From the NCBI GenBank assembly GCA_963814315.1, contig CAWFCG010000003.1, forward strand, positions 620,001 through 684,000: 64,000 nucleotides of DNA, written 5' to 3'. Position 1 is the stretch's first letter; each line of letters starts with the position of its first letter. A program made the translations under genes and the position numbers. Source of the DNA: JAFMJV01 sp963814315. Its GTDB lineage: Bacteria > Chloroflexota > Limnocylindria > Limnocylindrales > CSP1-4. This document shows positions 8,534-15,134 of this stretch, one piece after another. The notes below the pieces were generated by a model. It did no database searches and was not told the origin of the DNA. It saw only the letters and a list, made by a program, of their open reading frames with translations.

Positions 8534-8598
8534 CGCCCCTCATCCTTGACCGACGGTCCGTGCGGACCGAGAGGGACCGAGCCACTTGCGGTCCTCTA

Positions 8599-8610
8599 TA
8601 GGGTATGGGG
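8599..8610 (-). promoter_or_regulatory. conserved 12-bp motif upstream of sigma factor copy B
   Basis: Read on the minus strand the motif is CCCCATACCCTA, 66 bp before the sigma start at 8533. The same 12 bases occur 70 bp before the paralogous sigma gene, with CTTG six bases further upstream in both. The surrounding sequence is not conserved. It is a candidate -10 region or binding site through which each cassette controls itself or its sister. The rest of the interval 8534-8844 shows no gene. Confidence 0.45.
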
Positions 8611-8844
8611 ACATCCAAGCGAGCGATTGGCCAAGTTCGTCCATTGCCGCTGGTTCGGCCAGCACCGGGCCTGTCAGAGTGGTCGGGGCAAGAAGGCTGG
8701 CGCCGACACACCGTCATAATCTCTGATCATTCCCGTCACGAACGTGCCGAGCTACGTCAACCGGGTCACGAAGACCGCGTAGCCCCGCGACCTCGAGAAG
8801 TGGTTGGTCGGTGACGGTCGGCGCTTCGCGGTGGTTGACACGAA

Positions 8845-8878
8845 GCGGGTCCCTCAGCCGGGTCGCCGAGGGACCCGC
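8845..8878 (-). terminator. strong hairpin after the second anti-sigma-like gene copy
   Basis: GCGGGTCCCTC at 8845-8855 and GAGGGACCCGC at 8868-8878 form a perfect 11-bp stem with a 12-base loop, starting 15 bp beyond the stop of the gene at 8894-9706. It separates the two cassettes into two transcription units. Confidence 0.65.
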
Positions 8879-8893
8879 CGGTTGATGAAGCCG

Positions 8894-9706
8894 CTATTCG
8901 GGCGACGGGAAGGCCGGCCAGTCGCCGGGGATGACGCCTCCGCTGAAGGTGGGCGGTTCCGTACTCCAGTCGATGATGACGCGGGCAGTCTGACCCTCGT
9001 ACCCATCTTCACCGATGAACATGATGGTGTCCGAGTCATCGATGCCTGACTCATTCGTCAACGCGGTGGTCTGACCCACCCACCGTCCCCCCTCGTTCAC
9101 GAGGACGAAGGTGCCGGCCTCGGCCGTCATGTTCGGGACCGCGTACGTCAGCCAGTTGCCCGCATAGGTCACCTCACCCGATAGTCGCTCGTCGCTTGCC
9201 TCCCAGACGGCGGTCGACGTGTATCCCTCGGTGAGGATCCCGATGCCTTCGCCTCTCGTCGTGCCCCCAGATAGCCGATCACTGCTGACGACCGTCCCGG
9301 TGATCAAGGCTGGTCGGACTGTCTCGGACACATCAGTGGCCGCCCCCGGCACGCTGCTCTGCTGGTTGAAGGGCTGGGCAATCAGAAGAACGCCTCCGAT
9401 GGCGAACATGATGGCTCCTGCGGTGATGGCTTTGACTGGACTGAACATGGTCTGGGTCCTCCCTACTGCTATGGCGGAATGGCCGTTCGTGGCCGAGATG
9501 GGCCTGGGCTGGTAGTCGGTTGTGTCGATGGCGGTGGGTGTCTGAGCCTTCGGGCGGAACAGCCGGAAGGGCAACCAGCGTCCACGCTGGCGGGTCTGCG
9601 GCAGTTGGGCCATCACTCGGGTGGCCGTGCGCCGGACGTTCGGCGGCCGCGGGTCGGTGTCTTCGAACCACTCGTCGAGGGCCGACTGCATCCGCTCGTC
9701 ACTCAT
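8894..9706 (-). CDS. membrane anti-sigma-like protein, copy A
   Basis: A 270-residue paralogue of the protein at 7131-7973 with the same layout: cytoplasmic residues 1-90 (MSDERMQSALDEWFED), a transmembrane helix at 91-111, a variable linker, then an outer domain at about 167-262 with WEASDERLSGEVTYAGNW, VLVNEGGRW and DGYEGQTARVIIDW. It overlaps its sigma gene by the ATGA at 9703-9706. The stretch from ISATNGH to the end of the membrane helix is almost identical to copy B in both protein and DNA, whereas the N-terminal and outer domains have drifted, as expected if they must each match a different sigma factor and a different signal. No zinc-binding motif is present. Confidence 0.65.
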   Translation of the reverse strand: MSDERMQSALDEWFEDTDPRPPNVRRTATRVMAQLPQTRQRGRWLPFRLFRPKAQTPTAIDTTDYQPRPISATNGHSAIAVGRTQTMFSPVKAITAGAIMFAIGGVLLIAQPFNQQSSVPGAATDVSETVRPALITGTVVSSDRLSGGTTRGEGIGILTEGYTSTAVWEASDERLSGEVTYAGNWLTYAVPNMTAEAGTFVLVNEGGRWVGQTTALTNESGIDDSDTIMFIGEDGYEGQTARVIIDWSTEPPTFSGGVIPGDWPAFPSPE

Positions 9707-10266
9707 CGCACGGCCTCCTGTGGCTTCAAGGTCTCCGTTGCGGATCGCCCTTCGGCCTCGAGGGCTGCACGCATGGCCTTCACCGCCGCTTGCAGTCGTG
9801 AGTAGACGGTCGTACGGGGCAGGTCTAACACCACCGCCACCTCGTCTGGGGTCATGCCCAGAAGGTGACGCAGGGCGAGAACCACACGGTGGTCCATCGA
9901 CAAGCGCCGGAAGCCACGCTCTAGTTGATCGCGGTCGGCCACGCCGCCGTAGACATCAGCTGCTCGTGGCTCGGCTACGGATGGAAGGTCATGACTAGTC
10001 GCCCACTCCTGCTGACGCTTGGTCTCGGCGTAGCAGACTCGGACGAGTAGGCGATAGGACCAGCCCTCGTACTTCGCCGGGTCTCGTAGGCGACCTACAT
10101 CTCGCCAGATGTCGAGGAGTGCTTGCTGCGTGGCATCCTCGGACAGTTGCAGGTCACGCAGAATGCCGTACGCCAGTCGGTACAGACGGGGTTGGTCGAC
10201 CACCACCAGTGCCTCGAAGGCACGCTGGTCGCCACCTTGGACCCGAACGACGAGTTGCTGGTCCAT
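9703..10266 (-). CDS. ECF RNA polymerase sigma factor, copy A
   Basis: A 187-residue ECF sigma factor and the closest relative in this window of the protein at 7970-8533. Region 2 includes DQRAFEALVVVDQPRLYRLA and the LSEDATQQALLDIWRD core; region 4 ends with the helix-turn-helix GMTPDEVAVVLDLPRTTVYS. A short linker of about 40 residues replaces region 3. It probably directs RNA polymerase to its own promoter and to a set of genes elsewhere; the free secreted paralogue at 507-1046 is a candidate target. The two sigma factors differ most in the recognition helix (LPRTTVYS against ISRWTVYS), so they may read different -35 elements. Confidence 0.88.
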   Translation of the reverse strand: MDQQLVVRVQGGDQRAFEALVVVDQPRLYRLAYGILRDLQLSEDATQQALLDIWRDVGRLRDPAKYEGWSYRLLVRVCYAETKRQQEWATSHDLPSVAEPRAADVYGGVADRDQLERGFRRLSMDHRVVLALRHLLGMTPDEVAVVLDLPRTTVYSRLQAAVKAMRAALEAEGRSATETLKPQEAVR

Positions 10267-10335
10267 GCCACCGCTTCTAGTTGGCCAACGGTCAATCCGA
10301 CCGCTGGACCCCCCGGGGTCTTGTTCGGACCCACG

Positions 10336-10347
10336 TAGGGTATGGGG
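10336..10347 (-). promoter_or_regulatory. conserved 12-bp motif upstream of sigma factor copy A
   Basis: On the minus strand this is CCCCATACCCTA, 70 bp before the sigma start at 10266, matching the motif at 8599-8610 in sequence, orientation and distance. CTTG precedes it by six bases in both places. It is a candidate promoter element of the duplicated cassette. The interval 10267-10532 contains no gene. Confidence 0.45.
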
Positions 10348-10532
10348 GCCGGCAAGCGCAGGATTACGAGATTTCGTCTGGCACCCGCTCGGCGAACTCG
10401 TCAGAACGCCCGTACGTCTCGCCGTGGCCGGGGACTACTTCTGTCTTTGGCGTCTCGTCGGGAACGTGCATAGCAGGAAAGGCCCCGCGCTGCCGCCTTC
10501 GGGATCGATGCTGGAACCTTCGGCCGTGCGAC

Positions 10533-11063
10533 TCAGACCTCGGGCCGTCTTGGTAGTGGCGACTCCTGCGCTGTCTGGGACTCGGTAAGCCCCCGCGTCA
10601 TCTCGACGACGCGTCTCAGCGTTTCAGCCGGGAGGGCTGCGACGTTCAGGTTCAGTCTGCGCTCCTCCCTGATGCTGTTGGGTCGGGCGAACAGTGGGTT
10701 GAGCCGGTCGATGAGGACTGCGAGGTCCCTGGGCGTGAGCCGCATGACGGGCACTTCGATCCACTCACCGCCCACCAACTTCTTCTCCGTCTCCTTCAGG
10801 TCGTCGCGGAACCTGGTGATGGCCTCATCGATGGCGCGAACCTCCGCCTCCCGATCCGCATGTCTGGCCGCGTACCTCTCGAGGTAGGCGTCGGAGGCCT
10901 TGGCCTGGTACTGCTCGCGCTTCTCGGCCCACTTCCCCTTCCGCGCCTGGACGGTGACGAGGCTGTGGGCGCTGATGCCGTGGCGGCGGCACAACTCCCT
11001 GATGGAGACCTGGGAGGTGACGTACTCGCGTTCCAGGTCCCGGTATCGATGCACCTTGTTCAT
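10533..11063 (-). CDS. phage terminase small subunit-like protein
   Basis: The ATG at 11063 starts a 176-residue protein opening with MNKVHRYRDLEREYV, then a helix-turn-helix (SIRELCRRHGISAHSLVTVQ) followed by KGKWAEKREQY. This is the usual N-terminal DNA-binding layout of phage small terminase subunits, where the protein recognises packaging sites. A long charged helix (about 60-105, RHADREAEVRAIDEAITRFR) would serve oligomerisation. No large terminase, portal or capsid gene follows, so it appears to be a leftover of a prophage or a domesticated regulator. The upstream open frame on this strand overlaps it by ATGA but has an unconvincing sequence. A general HTH regulator is an alternative. 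Confidence 0.55.
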   Translation of the reverse strand: MNKVHRYRDLEREYVTSQVSIRELCRRHGISAHSLVTVQARKGKWAEKREQYQAKASDAYLERYAARHADREAEVRAIDEAITRFRDDLKETEKKLVGGEWIEVPVMRLTPRDLAVLIDRLNPLFARPNSIREERRLNLNVAALPAETLRRVVEMTRGLTESQTAQESPLPRRPEV

Positions 11064-11807
11064 GGGGACCAACCTTGGGGCTGCATCGGCCTCCGGCCTC
11101 TCCTCGCCGCGACGAGGGGCGGAGTCACCGTCTGTCGTTGATGGTAGCTCTCGGTGCAAGTGGACGGATGCGTGAAGCGTGGCGCCGCTGCTTGAGCTGC
11201 TGCTTGAGCCGCTGCTTGGACCGCCGCTTGAGCCGCGTCGGCGTTGACCAGATGACAGAAGGGACCGACCACAGGCGACCAGTGTTCGATGGTGTCGGAG
11301 TAGCGACCGTATGGATGGACTGGCTCGCGGCGCCGTCTCAGCTCGATGCTGGGCCCGCAGCGAACCGTCGATGGCGTCCAGCCTCGCAGGAACGCCCACA
11401 CGGTCATGGCGTGGGAATTATTTCCACCGTCGAGTTGGTGTCGCGGGGCTGCTCCGGATCGAGGCCGTCCCGTCGAGCAGATGCAGCGTCCCGTCAGGGT
11501 CATACCCGTAGAAGGTGTCATGGCACACGGCGAAGCAAGAGTGGGTGAGGCTGGCGCTCATCGGGGGTTGTGGATCATGCTGCCTGCGCCGGGTAGTAGT
11601 GGCGTCCCCTCCATCTCGAGCCTCAGCTCGCCCGCCTCGCATGGGTGGACTGGATCGCGATGTCGAGCGTGGATGGTGGTCGGGTCCTGGTCGGGAAGTG
11701 GTCGGGTTGGATGCCGCGAACATGAAGAGGCCCGCCCCTCGCGGGACAGGCCTCGTCTGGTTTCGCTCTGCTGGCGACGTTCGACCGACGGCCCGGTCCC
11801 GCAGACC
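11064..11807. other. gene-poor stretch between phage-like gene and small secreted gene
   Basis: No gene is firmly supported. A minus-strand frame runs from about 11521 to 11060 and ends in ATGA coupling with the terminase-like gene; it would encode an Ala/Gln-rich tract from the 12-bp repeats, but its remainder is Arg/Pro/Ser-rich and no start is convincing. Another minus frame near 11420-11560 reads DTFYGYDPDGTLHLLDG, which looks protein-like but is isolated. The region may be decayed phage DNA. Confidence 0.35.
11184..11231. repeat. four tandem copies of a 12-bp unit
   Basis: Units at 11184-11195 (GCCGCTGCTTGA), 11196-11207 (GCTGCTGCTTGA), 11208-11219 (GCCGCTGCTTGG) and 11220-11231 (ACCGCCGCTTGA), with a partial fifth unit GCCGCG. 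Read on the minus strand they encode a Gln-Ala-Ala-(Ala/Val) tetrapeptide repeat. They are contiguous, so this is a minisatellite and not a CRISPR array. Confidence 0.8.
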
Positions 11808-12064
11808 CTACGACGGCTTCACGACATCGTCCATGAACACGATGTCGCTCGGGGTAGCGAGGAGCTTGACAACGTATCGCCGTTCCCGTTCAGGTCGGCT
11901 GACTGCACTCCGCCTACGCTGAACTTGGACAGGTATGAGACCGGCTCCTGGTCGAAGCCCTGCGGGCAGCTCCCGTCTCGCGGCCCGCTACCCAGTGCCG
12001 ACCCCGGCAGCATCCCCGCCACGAGCGCACCTACGGCAAGACCCAGCATGAACCGCTTCTTCAC
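11808..12064 (-). pseudogene. small secreted protein with a probable one-base frameshift
   Basis: GTG at 12064 follows an AAGGAGG ribosome-binding site and encodes KKRFM plus a signal peptide (LGLAVGALVAGMLPGSALG). The mature part reads CPQGFDQEPVSYLSKF and then ADLNGNGD, after which the open frame turns into a Ser/Arg-rich tail stopping at 11819. Shifting by one base after GNGD gives YVVKLLATPSDIVFMDDVV and a TAG at 11808-11810. A DxNGNGxVxVK motif followed by an I-x-x-D-D-V-V end is familiar from small exported proteins of related bacteria, so the shifted reading is probably the real one. One missing base near 11876-11880 explains it. The leader is shared with the gene at 4113-4577. Confidence 0.6.
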
Positions 12065-12271
12065 GAAGCCTCCTTGTACGCCCCGTCGTGGCCGTCACCC
12101 GCAGGCTGCGGCAAGGACCGCAGGAGTGGAGACCGTGAGGGCGGAAGGTACAGCACGGCGCTACGCGTTGTTGAGGTTCGACGGCGATCCGTGAGTCGCG
12201 GCGACAGGCGCGGGGTGCAGGGACTGGATGGGGGCCGGCATCCCGCCTGCCAGGCTGTGTAGGCGCTGTTC

Positions 12272-12400
12272 CTAGCCCCCGGCGACGAAGCTGATGGCTT
12301 GGACGATGAGCGCGAAGACCATGAAGATGAGGCTGAGGAAGAAGAGGCCGACGAAGAGTCGGACCCAAGCCATCACGCCCCCGGCGATGAAGTCGAACAT
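12272..12400 (-). CDS. small single-helix membrane protein
   Basis: A 42-residue protein starting at the ATG at 12400, with AAAGGA eight bases upstream. Residues 1-14 (MFDFIAGGVMAWVR) are weakly amphipathic and 15-40 are a strongly hydrophobic helix (LFVGLFFLSLIFMVFALIVQ), ending FVAGG. Proteins of this size in phage-like surroundings are sometimes holins, and others are small regulators of membrane complexes; nothing decides between these. It is too short for family assignment. Confidence 0.45.
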   Translation of the reverse strand: MFDFIAGGVMAWVRLFVGLFFLSLIFMVFALIVQAISFVAGG

Positions 12401-12477
12401 GTTCGTGTCCTTTCGTAGTTTCCAAAGAACCACTGGCGTAGGTCCGCGAGCTGGATGCGGCACTTCTTGATGTCGCG

Positions 12478-13317
12478 ATGCCCGGGTCGTCCTTCCCTCG
12501 CCCACCGTCGGCCCAGCCAGGAACAGCCCACTGTATCTACAACTGCGGCGAGGAAGAGCGACCCGGCACCCACGAGCCGATCATCGATGAGGCCACCTGG
12601 GCGGCTGGCCGCAAGGCGGCCGATGCCCGCATGCACGGCCGTCGTGAGCGGGGACCCAAGCGCCGCACCTACCTCCTCGCGGGCATCATCATATGCAGGT
12701 GCGGGATCCGCCTGCGCGGCGAGACCCGTGTGTCGCGGGACAAGGAGTGGCGGTACTACCTCTGTCGCGAGTGCGGCGCACCATCGGTCCCGGCGGCTGT
12801 AGCCGAGGCCACGGTGCTGGAGCGCATCCGTGACATGATCCTCCCCGCCGATGCCGTGCAGAGTGCCCGGGACGAGCTGCGACGGAGGCTGGCCCTCCCG
12901 GCCAAGGGGCTTGTGGACGAGAGGCGGGTCAAGCTCGAGCGCCACTTGAAGAGACTGGCTCAGCTCTACGAATGGGACGACATGGACGAGACCCAGTACC
13001 GAGCGAAGGCGGGCGAGACGCGCATGCAGCTCGCTCTGCTGCCCCAGAACGACAAGGTGTGCAGCTTCGACGAGGTCGCTGAGATCGTTGAGTCGCTTCC
13101 CGCCGCGCTCGATCGCGCGACCCCGGACCAAGCCAAGCAGCTGCTCGCCATGGTGGTCCAGGAGGTCACGACCGAGGGCCGCACGGTCGCGGAAATCACC
13201 CTGCGGCCCGAGGCCACGCCGTTCTTCGATCTGGAGCGTGGCGATTTGGTCTTGGCGCCCCCGGACGGATTCGAACCGCCGACGCGCAGCTTAGGACGCT
13301 GCCGCTCTATCCACTGA
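12478..13317 (+). pseudogene. large serine recombinase lacking its catalytic domain
   Basis: The 279-residue frame matches the middle and C-terminal parts of large serine recombinases. HEPIIDEATW near residue 32 is the end of the Recombinase domain. A zinc-ribbon follows with ICRCGIRLRG and YYLCRECGAP (two CxC/CxxC pairs). A long coiled-coil region (about 120-200, with DERRVKLERHLKRLAQLYEW) and the usual C-terminal helix TPDQAKQLLAMVVQEVT come next. The N-terminal resolvase domain with the catalytic serine is missing, so it cannot recombine DNA. Its last 20 or so codons (PDGFEPPTRSLGRCRSIH) are antisense to the tRNA-Arg gene and the stop lies inside it, as expected at the junction where an element entered a tRNA gene. 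Confidence 0.8.
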
Positions 13318-13328
13318 GCTACGGGGGC
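13253..13328 (-). tRNA. tRNA-Arg (anticodon CCU), CCA encoded
   Basis: On the minus strand the acceptor stem GCCCCCG (13328-13322) pairs with CGGGGGC, followed by discriminator G and an encoded CCA at 13255-13253. The D-arm TAGCTCAGTGGATAGAGC, an anticodon stem GCAGC/GCTGC with the 7-base loop GTCCTAA, and a T-loop GGTTCGAATCC are all present. The loop gives anticodon CCT, reading AGG. The 3' half overlaps the end of the recombinase frame, marking it as a likely integration site. Confidence 0.95.
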
Positions 13329-13370
13329 GCAGACCGGAATCGTAGCGCACCGTATCATCGGAGCGAAACG

Positions 13371-13655
13371 ATGAACGAGACGAGCGCGAGAACGACGCTG
13401 ACCATCTACCGCCGTGTGGGTTGCCACCTGTGTGACGACGCCGATGTGCTGCTGCGTGACGAGCTCGCCTCACGCAGCCGCGCCGGCTACCCTGGCCTGA
13501 CGATCGAACAGGTGGATATCACTGCCGATGCGGAGCTGGAGGCACGCTATCGGCACCGCATCCCGGTCTTCAAGGTGGGTGACAACGAGTGTGAATTGGT
13601 GACCAACGGCCAGCAGGTCCGCGATTTCCTCGACCAAACCCTGCTGCCAGCTTGA
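13371..13655 (+). CDS. glutaredoxin-family (DUF836) thiol protein
   Basis: A 94-residue thioredoxin-fold protein. The strand LTIYRRVGCHLCDDADVLL carries a C-x-x-C redox site (Cys18, Cys21), followed by the DITADAELEARY segment and the cis-proline motif HRIPVFKVG, as in the DUF836/YbdD-like glutaredoxin group. It probably reduces or isomerises protein or small-molecule disulfides in the cytoplasm. It is divergent from tRNA-Arg, with GGAGCG before the ATG, and is followed after 16 bp by ccdA and a TlpA-like gene, so the three look like one thiol-redox operon carrying electrons from the cytoplasm to the outside of the membrane. Confidence 0.85.
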   Translation: MNETSARTTLTIYRRVGCHLCDDADVLLRDELASRSRAGYPGLTIEQVDITADAELEARYRHRIPVFKVGDNECELVTNGQQVRDFLDQTLLPA

Positions 13656-13671
13656 TGCCGCGGGGCCCAGC

Positions 13672-14451
13672 ATGGATGTAACGCTCGGCGCAGCCATGCT
13701 GGCCGGCGTGCTGAGTTTTCTCTCACCCTGCGTGCTACCGGTGGTGCCGGCCTACTTGGGCCAGCTCGGCATCCTGACCAGCAGCCCGGTCGGCGGTCTC
13801 GCCATGGACGGCGGCTCCACTCCGTTGCCGCCACCTCGCGCGACCGGTTGGCGGGCCATGCCCAACGCCTTCGCCTTTGTGCTGGGCTTCACGGTCATCT
13901 TCACGGTCTTCGGCATCGCCGTCTACTCGGCCGCCGGCCCGTTGCGAGACAACTTGGACGTCCTGCGCCAGATCGGTGGCGTCATCCTGGTCATCCTGGG
14001 GCTCAACCTCATGGGCGTCATCAAGCTCCAGACGCTGGCGCGTTCGTGGAAGCCATTCGAGCGCATGGGAGACGGCGGACCTAGGCAGCGTCGCGGCGGC
14101 ATGGTCGGTGGCTTCCTGCTGGGCAGCGTCTTCGCGGTCGGCTGGACGCCCTGCATCGGCCCCGTGCTTGGCAGCATCCTCCTGATGGCCGCGGTCGGCG
14201 CCAGCCCGCAGGTCGTGGGCCTCCTGGTGGCCTACTCGCTAGGCCTCGGTATCCCCTTCATCCTGGTCGCGCTGGCGTTCGATCGCGCGCCCCTGCTCAC
14301 CCGTCCGCTGTTGCGCTACGGCCGCAGCATCGAGATCATCGGCGGCGCGCTGATCATCATCCTTGGCCTGGCGATGATCTTCGACTGGCTTGGATGGATC
14401 TCGCAGCAGCTCGCCTGGCTCGACTTCAGCACCTGGATCGAGATCGGTTGA
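13672..14451 (+). CDS. ccdA: CcdA-type thiol-disulfide membrane transporter
   Basis: A 259-residue polytopic membrane protein with six hydrophobic helices. The family's two redox cysteines are visible in LSFLSPCVLPVVPAYLG (helix 1, Cys near residue 20) and in VGWTPCIGPVLGSIL (helix 4). CcdA passes reducing equivalents from cytoplasmic thioredoxin across the membrane to extracytoplasmic TlpA/ResA-like proteins that keep apocytochrome c cysteines or other partners reduced. The next gene encodes such a partner and its start overlaps this stop codon (TTGA). A variable loop after helix 1 (MDGGSTPLPPP) is longer than usual. Confidence 0.92.
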   Translation: MDVTLGAAMLAGVLSFLSPCVLPVVPAYLGQLGILTSSPVGGLAMDGGSTPLPPPRATGWRAMPNAFAFVLGFTVIFTVFGIAVYSAAGPLRDNLDVLRQIGGVILVILGLNLMGVIKLQTLARSWKPFERMGDGGPRQRRGGMVGGFLLGSVFAVGWTPCIGPVLGSILLMAAVGASPQVVGLLVAYSLGLGIPFILVALAFDRAPLLTRPLLRYGRSIEIIGGALIIILGLAMIFDWLGWISQQLAWLDFSTWIEIG

Positions 14452-15116
14452 CCGAGTCGGAATCGGCCGCCCGCTCCCGTTGGGGGCGAAAGGTCATCGG
14501 GCCGTTCACCCTTGGCCACGTGCTCATCCTGGCTGCCGTGCTGATCGTCACGGCGGGTCTTCTGGCCCTATTGACGACCCCCATCAACGCTCCGGCAGGT
14601 CCCACGGCACAGGTACCTGGTTCAGGCTTTTACCAAACTGGCGAGCGCATGACCGGCCTCGCCATCGGCCAGACAGCACCGGAACTGCAGGGTGAGGTGG
14701 ACGGCGAAACCGTGACGCTGCGAGACCTCGATGGCGACATCGTGAGCCTTGAGGCTCTACGTGGGAACCCCATTTGGTTGAGCTTCTTCGCGACGTGGTG
14801 CCCGCCCTGTCAGGAGGAGACGCCAGTGCTTCGCGATGCGTACGAGACATACGCGGCCGACGGTCTCCAGATGGTCGCGGTGAGTGTCCAGGAGACGACG
14901 CCCGCCGATGTGATCGACTATGCCGCCACGTATGGGCTCGACTACACCATCGGGTTCGATGCGACCGGTGCCGTGTTCGATGCGTTCCGGGGGTTCGGTC
15001 TGCCGACCCACGTCTTCGTCGACGCCGACGGTGTCATCCGCGACATACGCTACGGACCGGTCACGCGCGAGCTGGCCGCCGACATCATCGAACCGCTGCT
15101 CATCGACCGGGCCTGA
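14448..15116 (+). CDS. TlpA/ResA-like membrane-anchored thioredoxin
   Basis: The start is probably the TTG at 14448, whose last bases overlap the stop of ccdA; upstream in-frame codons lie inside ccdA. The 222-residue product has an N-terminal anchor (about residues 19-42), a short linker, and a redoxin domain from about residue 70. The active site FFATWCPPCQEE has Cys118 and Cys121, and the cis-proline segment GFGLPTHVFVDADGVI follows. Such proteins work outside the membrane, receiving electrons from CcdA to reduce disulfides, often for cytochrome c assembly. No heme-lyase genes are in the window, so the exact client is open. Confidence 0.9.
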   Translation: MTESESAARSRWGRKVIGPFTLGHVLILAAVLIVTAGLLALLTTPINAPAGPTAQVPGSGFYQTGERMTGLAIGQTAPELQGEVDGETVTLRDLDGDIVSLEALRGNPIWLSFFATWCPPCQEETPVLRDAYETYAADGLQMVAVSVQETTPADVIDYAATYGLDYTIGFDATGAVFDAFRGFGLPTHVFVDADGVIRDIRYGPVTRELAADIIEPLLIDRA

Positions 15117-15134
15117 GCCTGGCTCCGGCCGGCT

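Noticed and set aside
11184..11231. CRISPR array
   Set aside because: The 12-bp units are directly contiguous, without spacers, and no cas genes are present.
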